Of a stretch of DNA of 64,000 nucleotides, positions 25,654 to 35,345 are shown piece after piece. Origin of the DNA: Bacteroidaceae bacterium (GTDB lineage: Bacteria > Bacteroidota > Bacteroidia > Bacteroidales > Bacteroidaceae); assembly GCA_017461605.1 (NCBI GenBank), contig JAFTXN010000009.1:62001-126000 (forward strand), read 5' to 3'. The stretch's first letter is position 1. Each line of letters opens with the position of its first letter. A program made the translations under genes and the position numbers. The notes under the pieces are model-generated. The model made no database searches. It was not told the origin of the DNA and saw only the letters and a list, made by a program, of their open reading frames with translations.

Positions 25654-27153
25654 ATGAAGAAAACTTTACTGCTCCTGACATGGCTATGCGCCCTCTCCAC
25701 TCTCGCACAAGTGCTCCCACAGCCCAAACGCGAATTCCGAGGTGCTTGGATTCAAATGATTAACGGCCAATTTCAAGGCATGAGCCGCGATGCCATGCAA
25801 GCCAATCTCACACGTCAGCTCGACGAGATGAAAGCCTGCGGCGTGAATGCCATTATGTTTCAGGTGCGCGGTGAAGCCGATGCCCTCTATGCCAGCCCTT
25901 ACGAGCCCTGGAGTCGTTTCCTCACAGGCAAGCAAGGCACTCCCCCGTCCCCTTATTGGGACCCTTTGGCTTGGATGGTGAACGAATGCCACAAGCGCGG
26001 AATGGAGCTACATGCTTGGATCAACCCCTTCCGTGCCAAGACAAAAGGTACCACCCAGCTATCGACTGCGCATCCTTATGTTAAGAATCCGAAGAACTTC
26101 TTTGAATATGACGGACTCTACATCTTCGATCCCGGACTGCACGAGAACCGTCGCTACATTTGCTCCGTGGCTGCCGACATCGTACGCCGCTACGACGTGG
26201 ACGGCCTGCACATCGACGACTACTTCTACCCCTACCCTGCCAAAGGGCTTCCCATCCCCGACGACGCCACTTATGCAGCCCACCGCAACGGTTTCAACGA
26301 TCGGGGTGACTGGCGCAGATACAACGTAAACCTATTCATCGAAATGCTGCACGACTCGGTGAGAGCAGCCAAGCCTTGGGTGAAATTCGGCGTCTCGCCT
26401 TTCGGCATCTATCACAACAACAAGGCCGGCAGCAATCTGCCGGGAAGCGACACCAACGGCTTGCAGAACTATGACGACTTGTATGCCGATGTGCTCTACT
26501 GGATTCACAAGGGTTGGGTGGACTACACCATTCCTCAGATCTATTGGGAAATAGGTCACAAAGCCGCCGACTACGACCGCCTGGTGCGTTGGTGGGCACG
26601 CTATGCCGGACAACGACCGCTCTTCATCGGGCAAGACGTGGAACGCACGGTGCGTGCAGCCTCACCCACCCAGGCCGGAACAGACCAGATGCACGCCAAA
26701 CTTCATCTGCAGCGCACCCTGAACGGCATCGATGGCAGTTGCCTATGGTACAGTGCCGCCGTGGTGCGCAACGAGGGAGGGTATGCCTCTCGCCTCAAGC
26801 AGCAGTACCACAGCCTACCAGCTCTGCAGCCGCTCATGCCATTCATTGACGACAAAGCACCGGGGAAAGTAAGAAAAGTCAAGGACCTCTGGATGCCCGA
26901 CGGCTATTACCTGTTCTGGACTGCACCGAAAGCAAAGACCGAGATGGACCGTGCCATTGCCTATGTGGTATACCGATTTAACCACAAGGAGAAGATTGAC
27001 CTTGAAAATCCGTCACGCATTGTTACCATCACCGGCAACACCATGCTGAAATTGCCCTACGAAAACGGTGCCACCAAATATGTTTACGTCATCACCGCCC
27101 TCGACCGCTTGCACAACGAATCGAAACCGGTCAAGAGGAAAGTAAAACTCTAA
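25654..27153 (+). CDS. GHL10 (DUF187) family glycosyl hydrolase, DigH-like
   Basis: 499 residues. Signal peptide MKKTLLLLTWLCALSTLAQ. The GHL10 TIM barrel begins REFRGAWIQMINGQF and has FQVRGEADALY, CHKRGMELHAWINPF, VDGLHIDDYFYPYP (catalytic-type Asp residues), FGVSPFGIYHN and IPQIYWEIG. A fibronectin-like C-terminal domain follows. E. coli DigH of this family cleaves denuded peptidoglycan glycans, the product of amidases like the one encoded 1.2 kb upstream. Peptidoglycan as substrate is inferred. A second family member is at 37120-38850. Confidence 0.88.
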   Translation: MKKTLLLLTWLCALSTLAQVLPQPKREFRGAWIQMINGQFQGMSRDAMQANLTRQLDEMKACGVNAIMFQVRGEADALYASPYEPWSRFLTGKQGTPPSPYWDPLAWMVNECHKRGMELHAWINPFRAKTKGTTQLSTAHPYVKNPKNFFEYDGLYIFDPGLHENRRYICSVAADIVRRYDVDGLHIDDYFYPYPAKGLPIPDDATYAAHRNGFNDRGDWRRYNVNLFIEMLHDSVRAAKPWVKFGVSPFGIYHNNKAGSNLPGSDTNGLQNYDDLYADVLYWIHKGWVDYTIPQIYWEIGHKAADYDRLVRWWARYAGQRPLFIGQDVERTVRAASPTQAGTDQMHAKLHLQRTLNGIDGSCLWYSAAVVRNEGGYASRLKQQYHSLPALQPLMPFIDDKAPGKVRKVKDLWMPDGYYLFWTAPKAKTEMDRAIAYVVYRFNHKEKIDLENPSRIVTITGNTMLKLPYENGATKYVYVITALDRLHNESKPVKRKVKL

Positions 27154-27258
27154 AATCGGCAAACGGAGTTTTTATGCACCCTGCAAAAATCGCCGATTTC
27201 ATCGCAGAAAACAGGGGCTATACTCACCATCTTCACGCTAACCTATTATAATAAATAT

Positions 27259-29685
27259 ATGAAGGTTTTGAAATTTGGAGGTTCCTCCGTAGGAACCGCA
27301 CAAAGCATTGTCAACGTAAAGCAAATCGTTGAAGCCACGCCTCAACCTGCTGTCATTGTTGTTTCTGCACTTGGGGGCGTTACCGACCAGCTCTTGACGC
27401 TTTCGCAAAAAGCCGCTGCCGGTGATGAGACATACCGCGCCATCACCGAAGCCCTGGCCGAACGACACCACAACATGGTGGCAGATGTCATTGTGCCCTC
27501 CAAGCAAGCACACGCCCATGCACAGATTGAGACACTCATGAACGAGCTACGCAGCATCCTGCATGGCGTATTCCTCATACAAGACCTGACCACCAAGACC
27601 TCGGATGCCATCGTTTCCTATGGTGAGCGGCTGTCGTCCGTCATCGTCACAGCTCTCCTCAACGAGGCCCAACATTTCGATGCACGGCAACTCATCAAAA
27701 CCACAAGGCCGGCCGACAAGCATGTGGTGGATTTCGAAATCACCAACACCCTCGTACGCAAAGCTTTCGACCAATTCAGCGGATGCGCCGTGCTTGACGG
27801 ATTTATAGCATCCGATGCCCAAACCGGCGTAACCACTCACCTGGGTCGGGGAGGCTCCGACTATACCGCCTCCATCATTGCTGCTGCACTGGAGGCCGAA
27901 GCCCTGGAAATCTGGACAGACGTCGACGGCTTCATGACAGCCGACCCACGCATTATCCCCACGGCTTATACCATCGACGAACTGAGCTACGACGAAGCGA
28001 TGGAGCTTTGCAACTTTGGCGCCAAGGTGATATATCCTCCGACGATTTATCCCGTCTGCGTCAAGAACATTCCGATTTTTGTCCGAAACACCTTTAAGCC
28101 TTCCGGACGCGGCAGCGTAATTCGCAAGGACATCGCACCGGCCACACGCCCCATTCGCGGTATTTCCTCTGTGAACAGCATGAGTCTCGTCACTGTGAGC
28201 GGTCTCTCCATGGTGGGAGTCATCGGTGTCAACCGTCGCATCTTCACGACTTTGGCTGCCGGTGAAATCAGCGTTTTCATGGTTGCACAGACATCTTCGG
28301 AGACAAGCACCAGCATGTGCGTTACACCCGAAGACGGTCCACGTGCTTGCCGCCTCCTGGATGCCGAGTTTGCCAAGGAAATAGAGGATGGAGCCATGTT
28401 CCCGGCACAATTGCAGGAGGGGCTGGCCAGCGTCGGTGTAGTGGGCGAACGCATGAAGCACACTCCGGGCATCGCCGGAAAACTGTTCAGCGTGCTCGGG
28501 CGAAACGGTATCAGCATTTGCGCCGTAGCACTCGGGGCACTGGAGATGAACATAAGCCTTGTCATCGAGCAGGCACAGCTGCGCAAAGCGCTGAATGTGC
28601 TTCACGATAGTTTCTTCCTCAGCGAATACCAAGAGCTCAACCTGTTTGTCTGCGGCACAGGTACCGTGGGAAACAAACTGATCGAGCAAATCGCAGCGCA
28701 ACGCGAACTGCTAATGCGCGAACGCGGCTTGAAGATAAATCTGCTGGGAGTTTCCGGCCGCAGCAAAGCCATCTACGACCGTTCCGGCATCGACCCGACC
28801 AATTATAAAGAGGCTATGAAGATCGGAGGTAGCGGAGGTATCGACCGCATGGTGCAGGAGATCATCGACATGAACCCCTTCAACAGCGTGTTCGTTGACT
28901 GTACGGCCTCGCCCGAGGTGGCAGAAAAATACGAAACACTGCTTCGACACAATATATCCGTGGTGGCCGCCAACAAAATTGCAGCTTCCGGCTCGTTCGA
29001 ATCCTATCAGCAACTTAAGCAGACGGCACGCGAACGCGGTGTGAAGTACCTCTTCGAAACCAACGTAGGAGCCGGACTTCCCGTCATCAACACCATCAAC
29101 GACCTCACCGGTTCGGGCGACCGCATACTGCGGATCCAGGCCGTTCTGAGCGGCACGCTCAACTATGTGTTCAACACTTTGTCGGCCGACATCTCCCTGA
29201 GCCAAGCCGTACGCATGGCACAAGAGAATGGATACAGCGAACCCGACCCACGTATCGACTTGTCGGGAAAAGACGTGATACGCAAGCTTACCATTTTGGC
29301 GAGAGAGAGCGGCTACCGCGTTGAGACCGACGAAGTGGAAGCACGCCTGTTCATTCCCGAAGAACTTTTTGCCGGAACGCTGGAAGAATTCTGGGAAAAG
29401 CTGCCGTCACTGGATGCCGAGTTTGAGGCGGCCCGCCAACGCCTGGCAGCCGAGGACAAATGTTGGCGTTTTGTGGCAGAGTGGAACAACGGACACGGCA
29501 GCGTCGGGCTACGCGAAATCGAGCGCGGACACCCCTTCTACGCCCTCGAAGGCAGCAACAACATTGTTTGTCTCACCACCGAACGATACAAGGAATACCC
29601 CATGCTCATTCAGGGATATGGTGCCGGTGCCGACGTAACCGCCGCAGGTGTTTTCGCAGACATTATGCGCGTTGCAAACATTTAG
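27259..29685 (+). CDS. thrA: bifunctional aspartokinase I/homoserine dehydrogenase
   Basis: 808 residues. The N-terminal aspartokinase starts MKVLKFGGSSVGTAQSI and has VSYGERLSS and LGRGGSDYTASIIAAAL. Two ACT regulatory domains (~315-460) are followed by homoserine dehydrogenase from LNLFVCGTGTVGNKLIEQ, through VAANKIAASGS and TNVGAGLPVINTINDLTGSGD, to LSGTLNYVFNTL. It catalyses the first and third steps of threonine/methionine synthesis. No attenuator peptide rich in Thr/Ile was found in the 105 bases upstream. Confidence 0.97.
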   Translation: MKVLKFGGSSVGTAQSIVNVKQIVEATPQPAVIVVSALGGVTDQLLTLSQKAAAGDETYRAITEALAERHHNMVADVIVPSKQAHAHAQIETLMNELRSILHGVFLIQDLTTKTSDAIVSYGERLSSVIVTALLNEAQHFDARQLIKTTRPADKHVVDFEITNTLVRKAFDQFSGCAVLDGFIASDAQTGVTTHLGRGGSDYTASIIAAALEAEALEIWTDVDGFMTADPRIIPTAYTIDELSYDEAMELCNFGAKVIYPPTIYPVCVKNIPIFVRNTFKPSGRGSVIRKDIAPATRPIRGISSVNSMSLVTVSGLSMVGVIGVNRRIFTTLAAGEISVFMVAQTSSETSTSMCVTPEDGPRACRLLDAEFAKEIEDGAMFPAQLQEGLASVGVVGERMKHTPGIAGKLFSVLGRNGISICAVALGALEMNISLVIEQAQLRKALNVLHDSFFLSEYQELNLFVCGTGTVGNKLIEQIAAQRELLMRERGLKINLLGVSGRSKAIYDRSGIDPTNYKEAMKIGGSGGIDRMVQEIIDMNPFNSVFVDCTASPEVAEKYETLLRHNISVVAANKIAASGSFESYQQLKQTARERGVKYLFETNVGAGLPVINTINDLTGSGDRILRIQAVLSGTLNYVFNTLSADISLSQAVRMAQENGYSEPDPRIDLSGKDVIRKLTILARESGYRVETDEVEARLFIPEELFAGTLEEFWEKLPSLDAEFEAARQRLAAEDKCWRFVAEWNNGHGSVGLREIERGHPFYALEGSNNIVCLTTERYKEYPMLIQGYGAGADVTAAGVFADIMRVANI

Positions 29686-29730
29686 AAACATTTTTTTACA
29701 AAAACCATACGCAGCTTCCTCCTTTTTTCG

Positions 29731-29738
29731 TAAGTTTG
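29731..29738 (+). promoter_or_regulatory. promoter of nucleotidyltransferase gene, TAAGTTTG
   Basis: Perfect TAnnTTTG box 46 bases after thrA ends and 119 bases before the next ATG, implying separate transcription with a leader of about 110 bases. Confidence 0.5.
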
Positions 29739-29856
29739 CTACGTCTACAGACTTTTATCGAGAATGCCGATGGGAGTCTGTGGCCACTTGATGCACAAAC
29801 ATATGAGCAAGCGGCAACCATGAAAAGCAATTCTAACCATTTTAAAACCTAATAAA

Positions 29857-30768
29857 ATGAAACCTACACTTTTTCTCCTCGCAGCAGGAATGGGTAGCCG
29901 TTATGGCGGTCTGAAACAATTGGATGGCGTAGGCCCTCACGGCGAAACCATCATGGACTATTCAATTTATGATGCTATCAATGCAGGCTTCGGCAAGCTT
30001 GTTTTCGTAATCCGCAAGGATTTCGAAGAGGATTTCCGTCGCATTGTGCTCTCCAAGTATGAAGGCCACATTCCTTGCGAACTCGTGTTCCAAGCGCTGG
30101 ATGCGCTTCCCGAAGGATTTACTTGCCCTGCAGAACGCACCAAGCCCTGGGGTACCAATCACGCCGTAATGATGGGAAAGAACGTCATCAACGAACCGTT
30201 CGCCGTTATCAACTGCGACGACTTCTACGATCGCGACGCCTTCAAAGTGATGGGTAAATTCCTTTCCGAACTTCCCGATGGTAGCACCGGAAAATATGCT
30301 ATGGTGGGCTTCCGTGTGGACAACACACTCTCTGAAAGCGGTACCGTGAGCCGCGGAGTGTGCGAAAACGATGAGAACCACCATTTGAAGAGCGTTGTAG
30401 AGCGCACCAAAATTCAGCGCATGGATGGCCAGGTGAAATACCTCGACGAAAACGACGAATGGGTGGCTATCCCCGACACCACTCCCGTGTCCATGAACTT
30501 CTGGGGCTTCACCCCCGACTACTTCGCCCACAGCGATGAATTCTTCAAGAGCTTCTTGAGCGATCCCAAGAACATGGAAAACCTCAAGAGCGAGTTCTTC
30601 ATTCCTCTCATGGTAGACAAACTCATCAACGACGGAACTGCCACTTGCGAAGTACTTGACACAACCTCCAAGTGGTTTGGTGTAACCTATCCCGAAGACC
30701 GTCCGGATGTTGTTGCCAAACTCAAGAAACTCTCTGAGGATGGTGTATATCCCGAAAAGATGTTCTAA
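29857..30768 (+). CDS. NTP-transferase (sugar-phosphate nucleotidyltransferase-like) family protein
   Basis: 303 residues starting MKPTLFLLAAGMGSRYGGLKQLDG, the G-x-G-x-R...K nucleotide-binding signature of sugar-1-phosphate nucleotidyltransferases. Other motifs are WGTNHAVMMGKN, VINCDDFYDRDAF (metal-binding Asp pair) and MNFWGFTPD. The exact sugar and nucleotide are not identifiable. It has its own promoter and terminator. Confidence 0.85.
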   Translation: MKPTLFLLAAGMGSRYGGLKQLDGVGPHGETIMDYSIYDAINAGFGKLVFVIRKDFEEDFRRIVLSKYEGHIPCELVFQALDALPEGFTCPAERTKPWGTNHAVMMGKNVINEPFAVINCDDFYDRDAFKVMGKFLSELPDGSTGKYAMVGFRVDNTLSESGTVSRGVCENDENHHLKSVVERTKIQRMDGQVKYLDENDEWVAIPDTTPVSMNFWGFTPDYFAHSDEFFKSFLSDPKNMENLKSEFFIPLMVDKLINDGTATCEVLDTTSKWFGVTYPEDRPDVVAKLKKLSEDGVYPEKMF

Positions 30769-30814
30769 AATCCCTGAACCCATCGTTCAAAGCTTTTAAT
30801 AGAACACACAAATA

Positions 30815-30862
30815 AAGCACCGCCCTGCACACATTCACATGTTGCAGGGCGGTGCTTGTTTA
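30815..30862 (+). terminator. terminator after nucleotidyltransferase gene
   Basis: Perfect 15-base GC-rich arms 30815-30829 and 30843-30857 with a 13-base loop, followed by TTGTTT, 47 bases after the stop. Confidence 0.88.
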
Positions 30863-31005
30863 TACAAAGAAAAAGAAAAGCGAAACGATAAACTCATCTA
30901 CGCCTGATTGGAAGCGCAAGACATCAAGCCTGGCGAAACGAACCGGTGTGCTACCTCAAAAATCTATTACCACCATAGAAAATTGCAAACTTTTACTTTA
31001 ACTTC

Positions 31006-31036
31006 TTGCACTTGTGATACAAGTGTTATACATTTG
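31006..31036 (+). promoter_or_regulatory. toxin-antitoxin promoter with embedded palindromic operator
   Basis: TTG at 31006-31008, a 20-base spacer, then TACATTTG at 31029-31036. The spacer is filled by the perfect palindrome CACTTGT-GAT-ACAAGTG (31009-31025). A repressor bound there would block the promoter, the usual way ribbon-helix-helix antitoxins autoregulate. Confidence 0.65.
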
Positions 31037-31062
31037 CATACAGAAATATAACAACAAGGATT

Positions 31063-31311
31063 ATGGAAGCTGTAATTGATAGAAAAAAACAGACAGCATT
31101 TCGTTTGAGTTGTGATTTACTCACTAAACTGAAAGAGGCTGCAACAAGAGAAAATCGCAGTTTGAACAATTATGTGGAAAGTGTGCTTATGGATGTTATT
31201 TATAACAACCCCAATAAGCTCACTATTAAAGCGATGAAAGAAGCAAGGGAGAACCACGAACTGGAAACCCTCAACAGCGATGACATCGAGACTATGATTA
31301 ACTCTTCGTAG
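31063..31311 (+). CDS. ribbon-helix-helix-type antitoxin
   Basis: 82 residues. The first half (QTAFRLSCDLLTKLKEAATRENRSLNNYVESVL) has the strand-helix-helix pattern of MetJ/Arc-type DNA-binding proteins. The C-terminal tail is charged (ENHELETLNSDDIETMI), as in toxin-neutralising segments. It ends one base before the toxin ATG. It likely represses its own operon through the palindrome at 31009-31025. Confidence 0.82.
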   Translation: MEAVIDRKKQTAFRLSCDLLTKLKEAATRENRSLNNYVESVLMDVIYNNPNKLTIKAMKEARENHELETLNSDDIETMINSS

Positions 31312-31312
31312 A

Positions 31313-31585
31313 ATGTTTACACTCAAAATCACAAGTCAATTCAAGAAAGACTTGAAACGAATACAAAACCGACCCGACAAAATCAAACATCTTAAAGAGG
31401 TTCTTAATCTGCTAGAGGAATTCGGCTCTTTGCCGGAGAAATACAAGCCGCATAGATTGGTTGGCGATTATGCAGGGTTTATGGAATGCCATATTGAAAA
31501 TGACTTGTTACTTATATGGCTTGACCCTGAAGAAAACATCATCAAATTGGTTCGTTTGGGAAGCCACTCTGAATTATTCAAATAG
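31313..31585 (+). CDS. YafQ/RelE-family mRNA interferase toxin
   Basis: 90 residues, full length for YafQ. Motifs: ITSQFKKDLKRIQNR, LPEKYKPHRLVGDYAGFMECHI and DLLLIWLDPEENIIKLVRLGSHSELF. The family's catalytic histidines (H in KPHRL, ECHIEND and the C-terminal SHSELF) are present, so the toxin is probably active. It cleaves mRNA on the ribosome. Confidence 0.9.
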   Translation: MFTLKITSQFKKDLKRIQNRPDKIKHLKEVLNLLEEFGSLPEKYKPHRLVGDYAGFMECHIENDLLLIWLDPEENIIKLVRLGSHSELFK

Positions 31586-31733
31586 CAACCCTTTCTGTTG
31601 TAAATGGCTGCTTCGTTTTTTATACCCCATTATTTTAATATATACCTTCGTGGCAAAGAAAACGATAAGGGCACCACACAAAATTCCTTGCTGATACCAA
31701 TCTCAACCAACGCACTGCCAATTAATAAACAAT

Positions 31734-31766
31734 ATAGGGAAAAGCTTTTTGAGCTTTTCCCTATTA
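31734..31766 (-). terminator. terminator after tRNA-Lys
   Basis: Imperfect hairpin ATAGGGAAAAAGCT / AGCTTTTCCCTAT with one bulged base, just downstream of the leftward tRNA-Lys gene. Confidence 0.65.
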
Positions 31767-31771
31767 TTTTT

Positions 31772-31847
31772 GGTGATTCGCTTGGGGTTCGAACCCAAGA
31801 CCCCAACATTAAAAGTGTTGTGCTCTACCAGCTGAGCTAGCGAATCA
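31772..31847 (-). tRNA. tRNA-Lys (anticodon TTT), CCA encoded
   Basis: 76 bases. Acceptor GATTCGC pairs with GCGAATC. D-arm GCTCAGCTGGTAGAGC, anticodon loop CTTTTAA, T-arm GGGTTCGAACCCC. The gene-encoded 3' end is ACCA. A TACCTTTG box (31873-31880) lies upstream. Confidence 0.96.
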
Positions 31848-31872
31848 AACCTTTTTTACCGTTAAGCGAGTG

Positions 31873-31880
31873 CAAAGGTA
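31873..31880 (-). promoter_or_regulatory. tRNA-Lys promoter, TACCTTTG
   Basis: The reverse complement of CAAAGGTA is a perfect TAnnTTTG box 25 bases before the tRNA 5' end. The remainder of the 359-base gap to alaS holds only the alaS promoter. Confidence 0.65.
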
Positions 31881-32148
31881 GGCATATTCGTTTTTACAGC
31901 CAAACTTTTCGGCATTTTTTTTGTGCTTGTACACTTTTTTAGGCACCAATTCTGATACTACGCTCGCACTCTTCGTTGATGAGTAATGGTTTCCTATAAC
32001 GATGGGAAATGGTTTACGATAACTCAGAATCTGATGAAAATAAGACCGGAGTCCGTCCGCACAACGACACTTCCGGTTCGCACAGCGCCAACTTTTGTGC
32101 AGCTTTGTCCATATTCGTTGTTTCGCAACTCGGAAAAGCTCTCACAAG

Positions 32149-32180
32149 TTTGGCTTTTCACGCGCCTTGCACTAACTTTG
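32149..32180 (+). promoter_or_regulatory. alaS promoter (TTTG, 20-base spacer, TAACTTTG)
   Basis: TTTG at 32149-32152 and TAACTTTG at 32173-32180 match the Bacteroidetes -33/-7 consensus. A 20-base stretch (CGCCTTGCACTAACTTTGCC) is identical to the promoter of the radical SAM gene at 59548-59567. Confidence 0.75.
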
Positions 32181-32206
32181 CCCACAAATTTTAATCACAC
32201 CATTAT

Positions 32207-34837
32207 ATGATGACAGCTAACGAAATACGCGATTCTTACAAAAAGTTCTTCGAATCGCAAGGGCACTTGGTAGTTCCCTCAGCGCCAATGGTAATCAAGG
32301 ACGACCCGACGCTGATGTTTACCAATGCCGGCATGAACCAATTCAAAGATATTATCCTCGGCAACCGCGAGCCTAAGAGCCGTCGCCAAGCCGATTCGCA
32401 AAAATGCCTTCGCGTGAGCGGAAAGCACAACGACCTGGAGGAAGTTGGCCACGACACTTACCACCACACCATGTTCGAGATGTTGGGCAACTGGAGCTTT
32501 GGCGATTACTTCAAGAAGGAAGCCATCAGATGGGCATACCAGTACCTGGTGGACGTGCTGGGCATCAATCCCAAGGACCTCTATGTAACCGTTTTCGAAG
32601 GCTCTCCCGAAGAAGGTATCGGCCGCGACGACGAAGCCGCAGGCTATTGGGCTGAATTCTTCCCCGCCGACCATATCATCAACGGCAACAAGCACGACAA
32701 CTTCTGGGAAATGGGCGACACAGGTCCCTGCGGCCCTTGTTCGGAGATACACATCGACAGTCGCTCCGACGAGGAGAAAGCTGCCGTTCCGGGAGCTTCG
32801 CTTGTCAACAAGGACAACCCGCAAGTCATCGAGATTTGGAACCTCGTGTTCATGCAATACAACCGTAAGGCCGACGGTTCACTGGAACCACTGCCTGCCA
32901 AGGTCATCGACACTGGTATGGGCTTCGAACGCCTGGTGCGCGTCATGCAAGGCAAAAACTCCAACTACGACACCGACGTGTTCCAACCCATCATTCGTAA
33001 AATCGGAGAATTGTCGGGCTACACCTATGGTAAGGACGAAAAGGTGGACATCGCCATGCGCGTCATCGCCGACCACCTGCGTGCCATTGCCTTCAGCATT
33101 GCTGACGGACAGCTTCCCGGCAACGCCAAAGCCGGTTATGTGATTCGACGCATCCTGCGCCGCGCCGTGCGATACGCTTACACATTCCTCGACCGTCGCG
33201 AGGCATTCATGTACCTGCTCATCCCTACCCTCGTCAGCGAGATGGGAGGCGCTTACCCCGAACTCCCGGCACAGGAGAAACTCATCTCTCGCGTAATGCA
33301 AGAGGAAGAAGAATCGTTCCTCCGCACACTGGCCACCGGCATATCGTTGCTCGAAAGCGTGATTGCCGAGACCAAAGCCGCCGGAAGTACTACCGTGAAC
33401 GGTCAGAAGGCTTTCACACTCTTCGACACCTACGGCTTCCCGCTCGACCTCACACAGCTCATTTGCAGCGAACAAGGTCTCACGGTTGACGAAGAAGGTT
33501 TCAACACCGAGATGCAGAAGCAGAAAGAGCGTGCTCGCAATGCCGCATCTGTGGAGACCGGCGACTGGGTGGTACTGGCCGAGGGCGAAACCGAATTCAA
33601 GGGCTGGGACTACACCGAACACACTTGCCACATTTTGCGCTACCGCCAGGTGCAGCAGAAGAAGCAGACCTACTTCGAACTGGTGCTCGACACCACTCCT
33701 TTCTACGGTGAGATGGGTGGTCAGGTCGGCGACAAGGGCGTTTTGGTCAACGAGCAGGACACCGTGGAAATCTTTGACACGAAACACGAGAACAATCTGC
33801 CTATTCACCTCACGAAGAAATTGCCCACCGACCCGGCAGCCGAGTTCATGGCTTGTGTTGACGTAGAGGCACGCCGTGCTTGCGAAGCCAACCACACAGC
33901 CACTCACTTGCTCGACCAAGCACTGCGCGAAGTGCTGGGCACACACGTAGAACAGAAAGGCTCGCTCGTAACACCCGAATACCTGCGCTTCGACTTCTCC
34001 CACTTCCAGAAGGTAACTCCCGAGGAGCTTCGTGAAGTGACACGCATTGTGAATAGCCGCATCCGCGAAGACCTGCCCATGCAGGATCACCGCGACATCC
34101 CCATCGAGGAAGCCAAGAAGCTCGGCGCCATCGCCCTGTTTGGCGAGAAATACGGCGACCGTGTGCGTGTGGTTCAGTTCGGCGACAGCGTAGAGTTCTG
34201 TGGCGGTTGCCACGCTCGCAGCACCGGCCGCATCGGCTTCATCCGCATCTTGTCCGAAAGCAGTGTAGCCGCCGGCGTACGCCGTATCGAAGCCATCACC
34301 GGCAAGGCAGCCGAAGAGAGCATCTATTTGCAAGAAGACATGGTGCAGACCATCAAGGACTTCTTCAACAATTCGAAAGACCTCACCGCAGCCGTGCGCC
34401 GCTCCATCGAAGAGAGCGAAACGCTCAAGAAGCAGGTGGAAGGCTTCGTCAAGGAGCGCGTTCGCAGCCTGCGAGACCGCCTCGTGCAAGCCGCTGTCAC
34501 CGTGGGCGAAACAAAGCTCGTAAAGGGTGTTATCCCCGTGGACATCACTCCCGAAGCCGTCAAGGACCTCTCGTTCCAGATTGCCAACAGTCTGCCCGAG
34601 CACATGGTGTGCGTCCTCGGAAGCCACAACGACGACAAGCCCCTGCTCACCGTCATGCTCAGCAAGGACATGGTGGAGACCGGCGGTCTGCATGCCGGCA
34701 ACATGGTGCGCGAAGCCGCCAAGCTCATCAAGGGCGGCGGTGGTGGTGCTCCCCACTTTGCCACAGCCGGCGGTAAGGATTGCGGCGGATTGGAAGCAGC
34801 CGTTGAAAAGCTTGTAGAACTGGCCGGACTGGCATAA
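32207..34837 (+). CDS. alaS: alanyl-tRNA synthetase
   Basis: 876 residues, normal length. Class II catalytic core at the N-terminus ([46 protein letters not shown]). The editing domain has zinc ligands NHTATHLL and FCGGCHA, and the C-terminal oligomerisation/DHHA1 domain ends [16 protein letters not shown]. Two ATGs occur in tandem (32207, 32210). It is followed by a terminator. Confidence 0.98.
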   Translation: MMTANEIRDSYKKFFESQGHLVVPSAPMVIKDDPTLMFTNAGMNQFKDIILGNREPKSRRQADSQKCLRVSGKHNDLEEVGHDTYHHTMFEMLGNWSFGDYFKKEAIRWAYQYLVDVLGINPKDLYVTVFEGSPEEGIGRDDEAAGYWAEFFPADHIINGNKHDNFWEMGDTGPCGPCSEIHIDSRSDEEKAAVPGASLVNKDNPQVIEIWNLVFMQYNRKADGSLEPLPAKVIDTGMGFERLVRVMQGKNSNYDTDVFQPIIRKIGELSGYTYGKDEKVDIAMRVIADHLRAIAFSIADGQLPGNAKAGYVIRRILRRAVRYAYTFLDRREAFMYLLIPTLVSEMGGAYPELPAQEKLISRVMQEEEESFLRTLATGISLLESVIAETKAAGSTTVNGQKAFTLFDTYGFPLDLTQLICSEQGLTVDEEGFNTEMQKQKERARNAASVETGDWVVLAEGETEFKGWDYTEHTCHILRYRQVQQKKQTYFELVLDTTPFYGEMGGQVGDKGVLVNEQDTVEIFDTKHENNLPIHLTKKLPTDPAAEFMACVDVEARRACEANHTATHLLDQALREVLGTHVEQKGSLVTPEYLRFDFSHFQKVTPEELREVTRIVNSRIREDLPMQDHRDIPIEEAKKLGAIALFGEKYGDRVRVVQFGDSVEFCGGCHARSTGRIGFIRILSESSVAAGVRRIEAITGKAAEESIYLQEDMVQTIKDFFNNSKDLTAAVRRSIEESETLKKQVEGFVKERVRSLRDRLVQAAVTVGETKLVKGVIPVDITPEAVKDLSFQIANSLPEHMVCVLGSHNDDKPLLTVMLSKDMVETGGLHAGNMVREAAKLIKGGGGGAPHFATAGGKDCGGLEAAVEKLVELAGLA

Positions 34838-34876
34838 CAATTCTGAAAACACACTCTCAACCCTCTAAAATAGGAA

Positions 34877-34907
34877 AGGCGACCCCCCTCGTAGGTCGCT
34901 TTTTTTA
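34877..34907 (+). terminator. terminator after alaS
   Basis: AGGCGACC / GGTCGCTT arms around CCCCTCGTA, followed by seven T. Confidence 0.88.
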
Positions 34908-34930
34908 TGTATTCGGCATATACAAAAATT

Positions 34931-34985
34931 CGCAAGGCGTTCAGAAAATTCTGCAGTGCTTGTAGAAAATTCTGAACGCCTTGCG
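34931..34985. repeat. modular inverted repeat (CGCAAGGCGTT outer arms, GCAGTGCTTG inside)
   Basis: Perfect 16-base arms 34931-34946 and 34970-34985. The loop carries the second family word GCAGTGCTTG and the linker AGAAAATTCT. It is followed by TTTTTG, so it might also back up the alaS terminator. Confidence 0.85.
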
Positions 34986-35022
34986 GATTTTTGCACAGAG
35001 CATGCACAAAACAAAAGATAGT

Positions 35023-35055
35023 TTTGTTTAATTTTCAGATAAAAGACTAAATTTG
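35023..35055 (+). promoter_or_regulatory. promoter of BACON lipoprotein gene (TTTG, 21-base spacer, TAAATTTG)
   Basis: TTTG at 35023-35026 and TAAATTTG at 35048-35055. It predicts a leader of about 300 bases before the ATG at 35367. Confidence 0.65.
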
Positions 35056-35159
35056 CAGCAAGCCAAGAAAACAAATGCCTATGGTATAAACAAATAGACC
35101 CAACAAGACATACAAACTGAGCGTTAGCTTTTGTTTCTATTACCCGAAATCTGGAAAAT

Positions 35160-35345
35160 TTCATAGCCTAATAGGAAACTTAAGTCATAACGCCCGCGCT
35201 ACATCGGCGTGGGCTTGACTGTATTCCATTAGGCAGGTATTCCAGAACCTCGGGTAAGGAATGTGAAAGTCGGCTTCGCGCCCTTTTTGTATCCCTCTTC
35301 CGCGTTTCATCTACCATTACCCAAGCCTATGAAGCCGAGGCAAAA
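35160..35345 (+). promoter_or_regulatory. apparently structured 5' leader RNA
   Basis: Complementary segments seen by eye: GCCTAAT (35166-35172) with ATTAGGC (35228-35234); GCCCGCGC (35192-35199) with GCGTGGGC (35207-35214), one G-U pair; TCGGCTTC (35270-35277) with GAAGCCGA (35331-35338). CCTCGG (35248-35253) can instead pair with CCGAGG (35335-35340), and GGGTAA (35252-35257) with TTACCC (35317-35322). GTATTCCA is repeated at 35221 and 35237. The last pairings compete close to the start codon, as in a switching leader. No ligand class was recognised. Confidence 0.5.

Noticed and set aside
27152-27199. Possible terminator between the GHL10 gene and thrA (AATCGGC / GCCGATT)
   Set aside because: Arms of only eight bases with a 31-base loop and no T-run.
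31772-31847. tRNA-Lys as the target or att site linked to the AriB-like protein
   Set aside because: AriB is known to cut tRNA-Lys, but this gene is 17 kb away in a core region; proximity carries no information.
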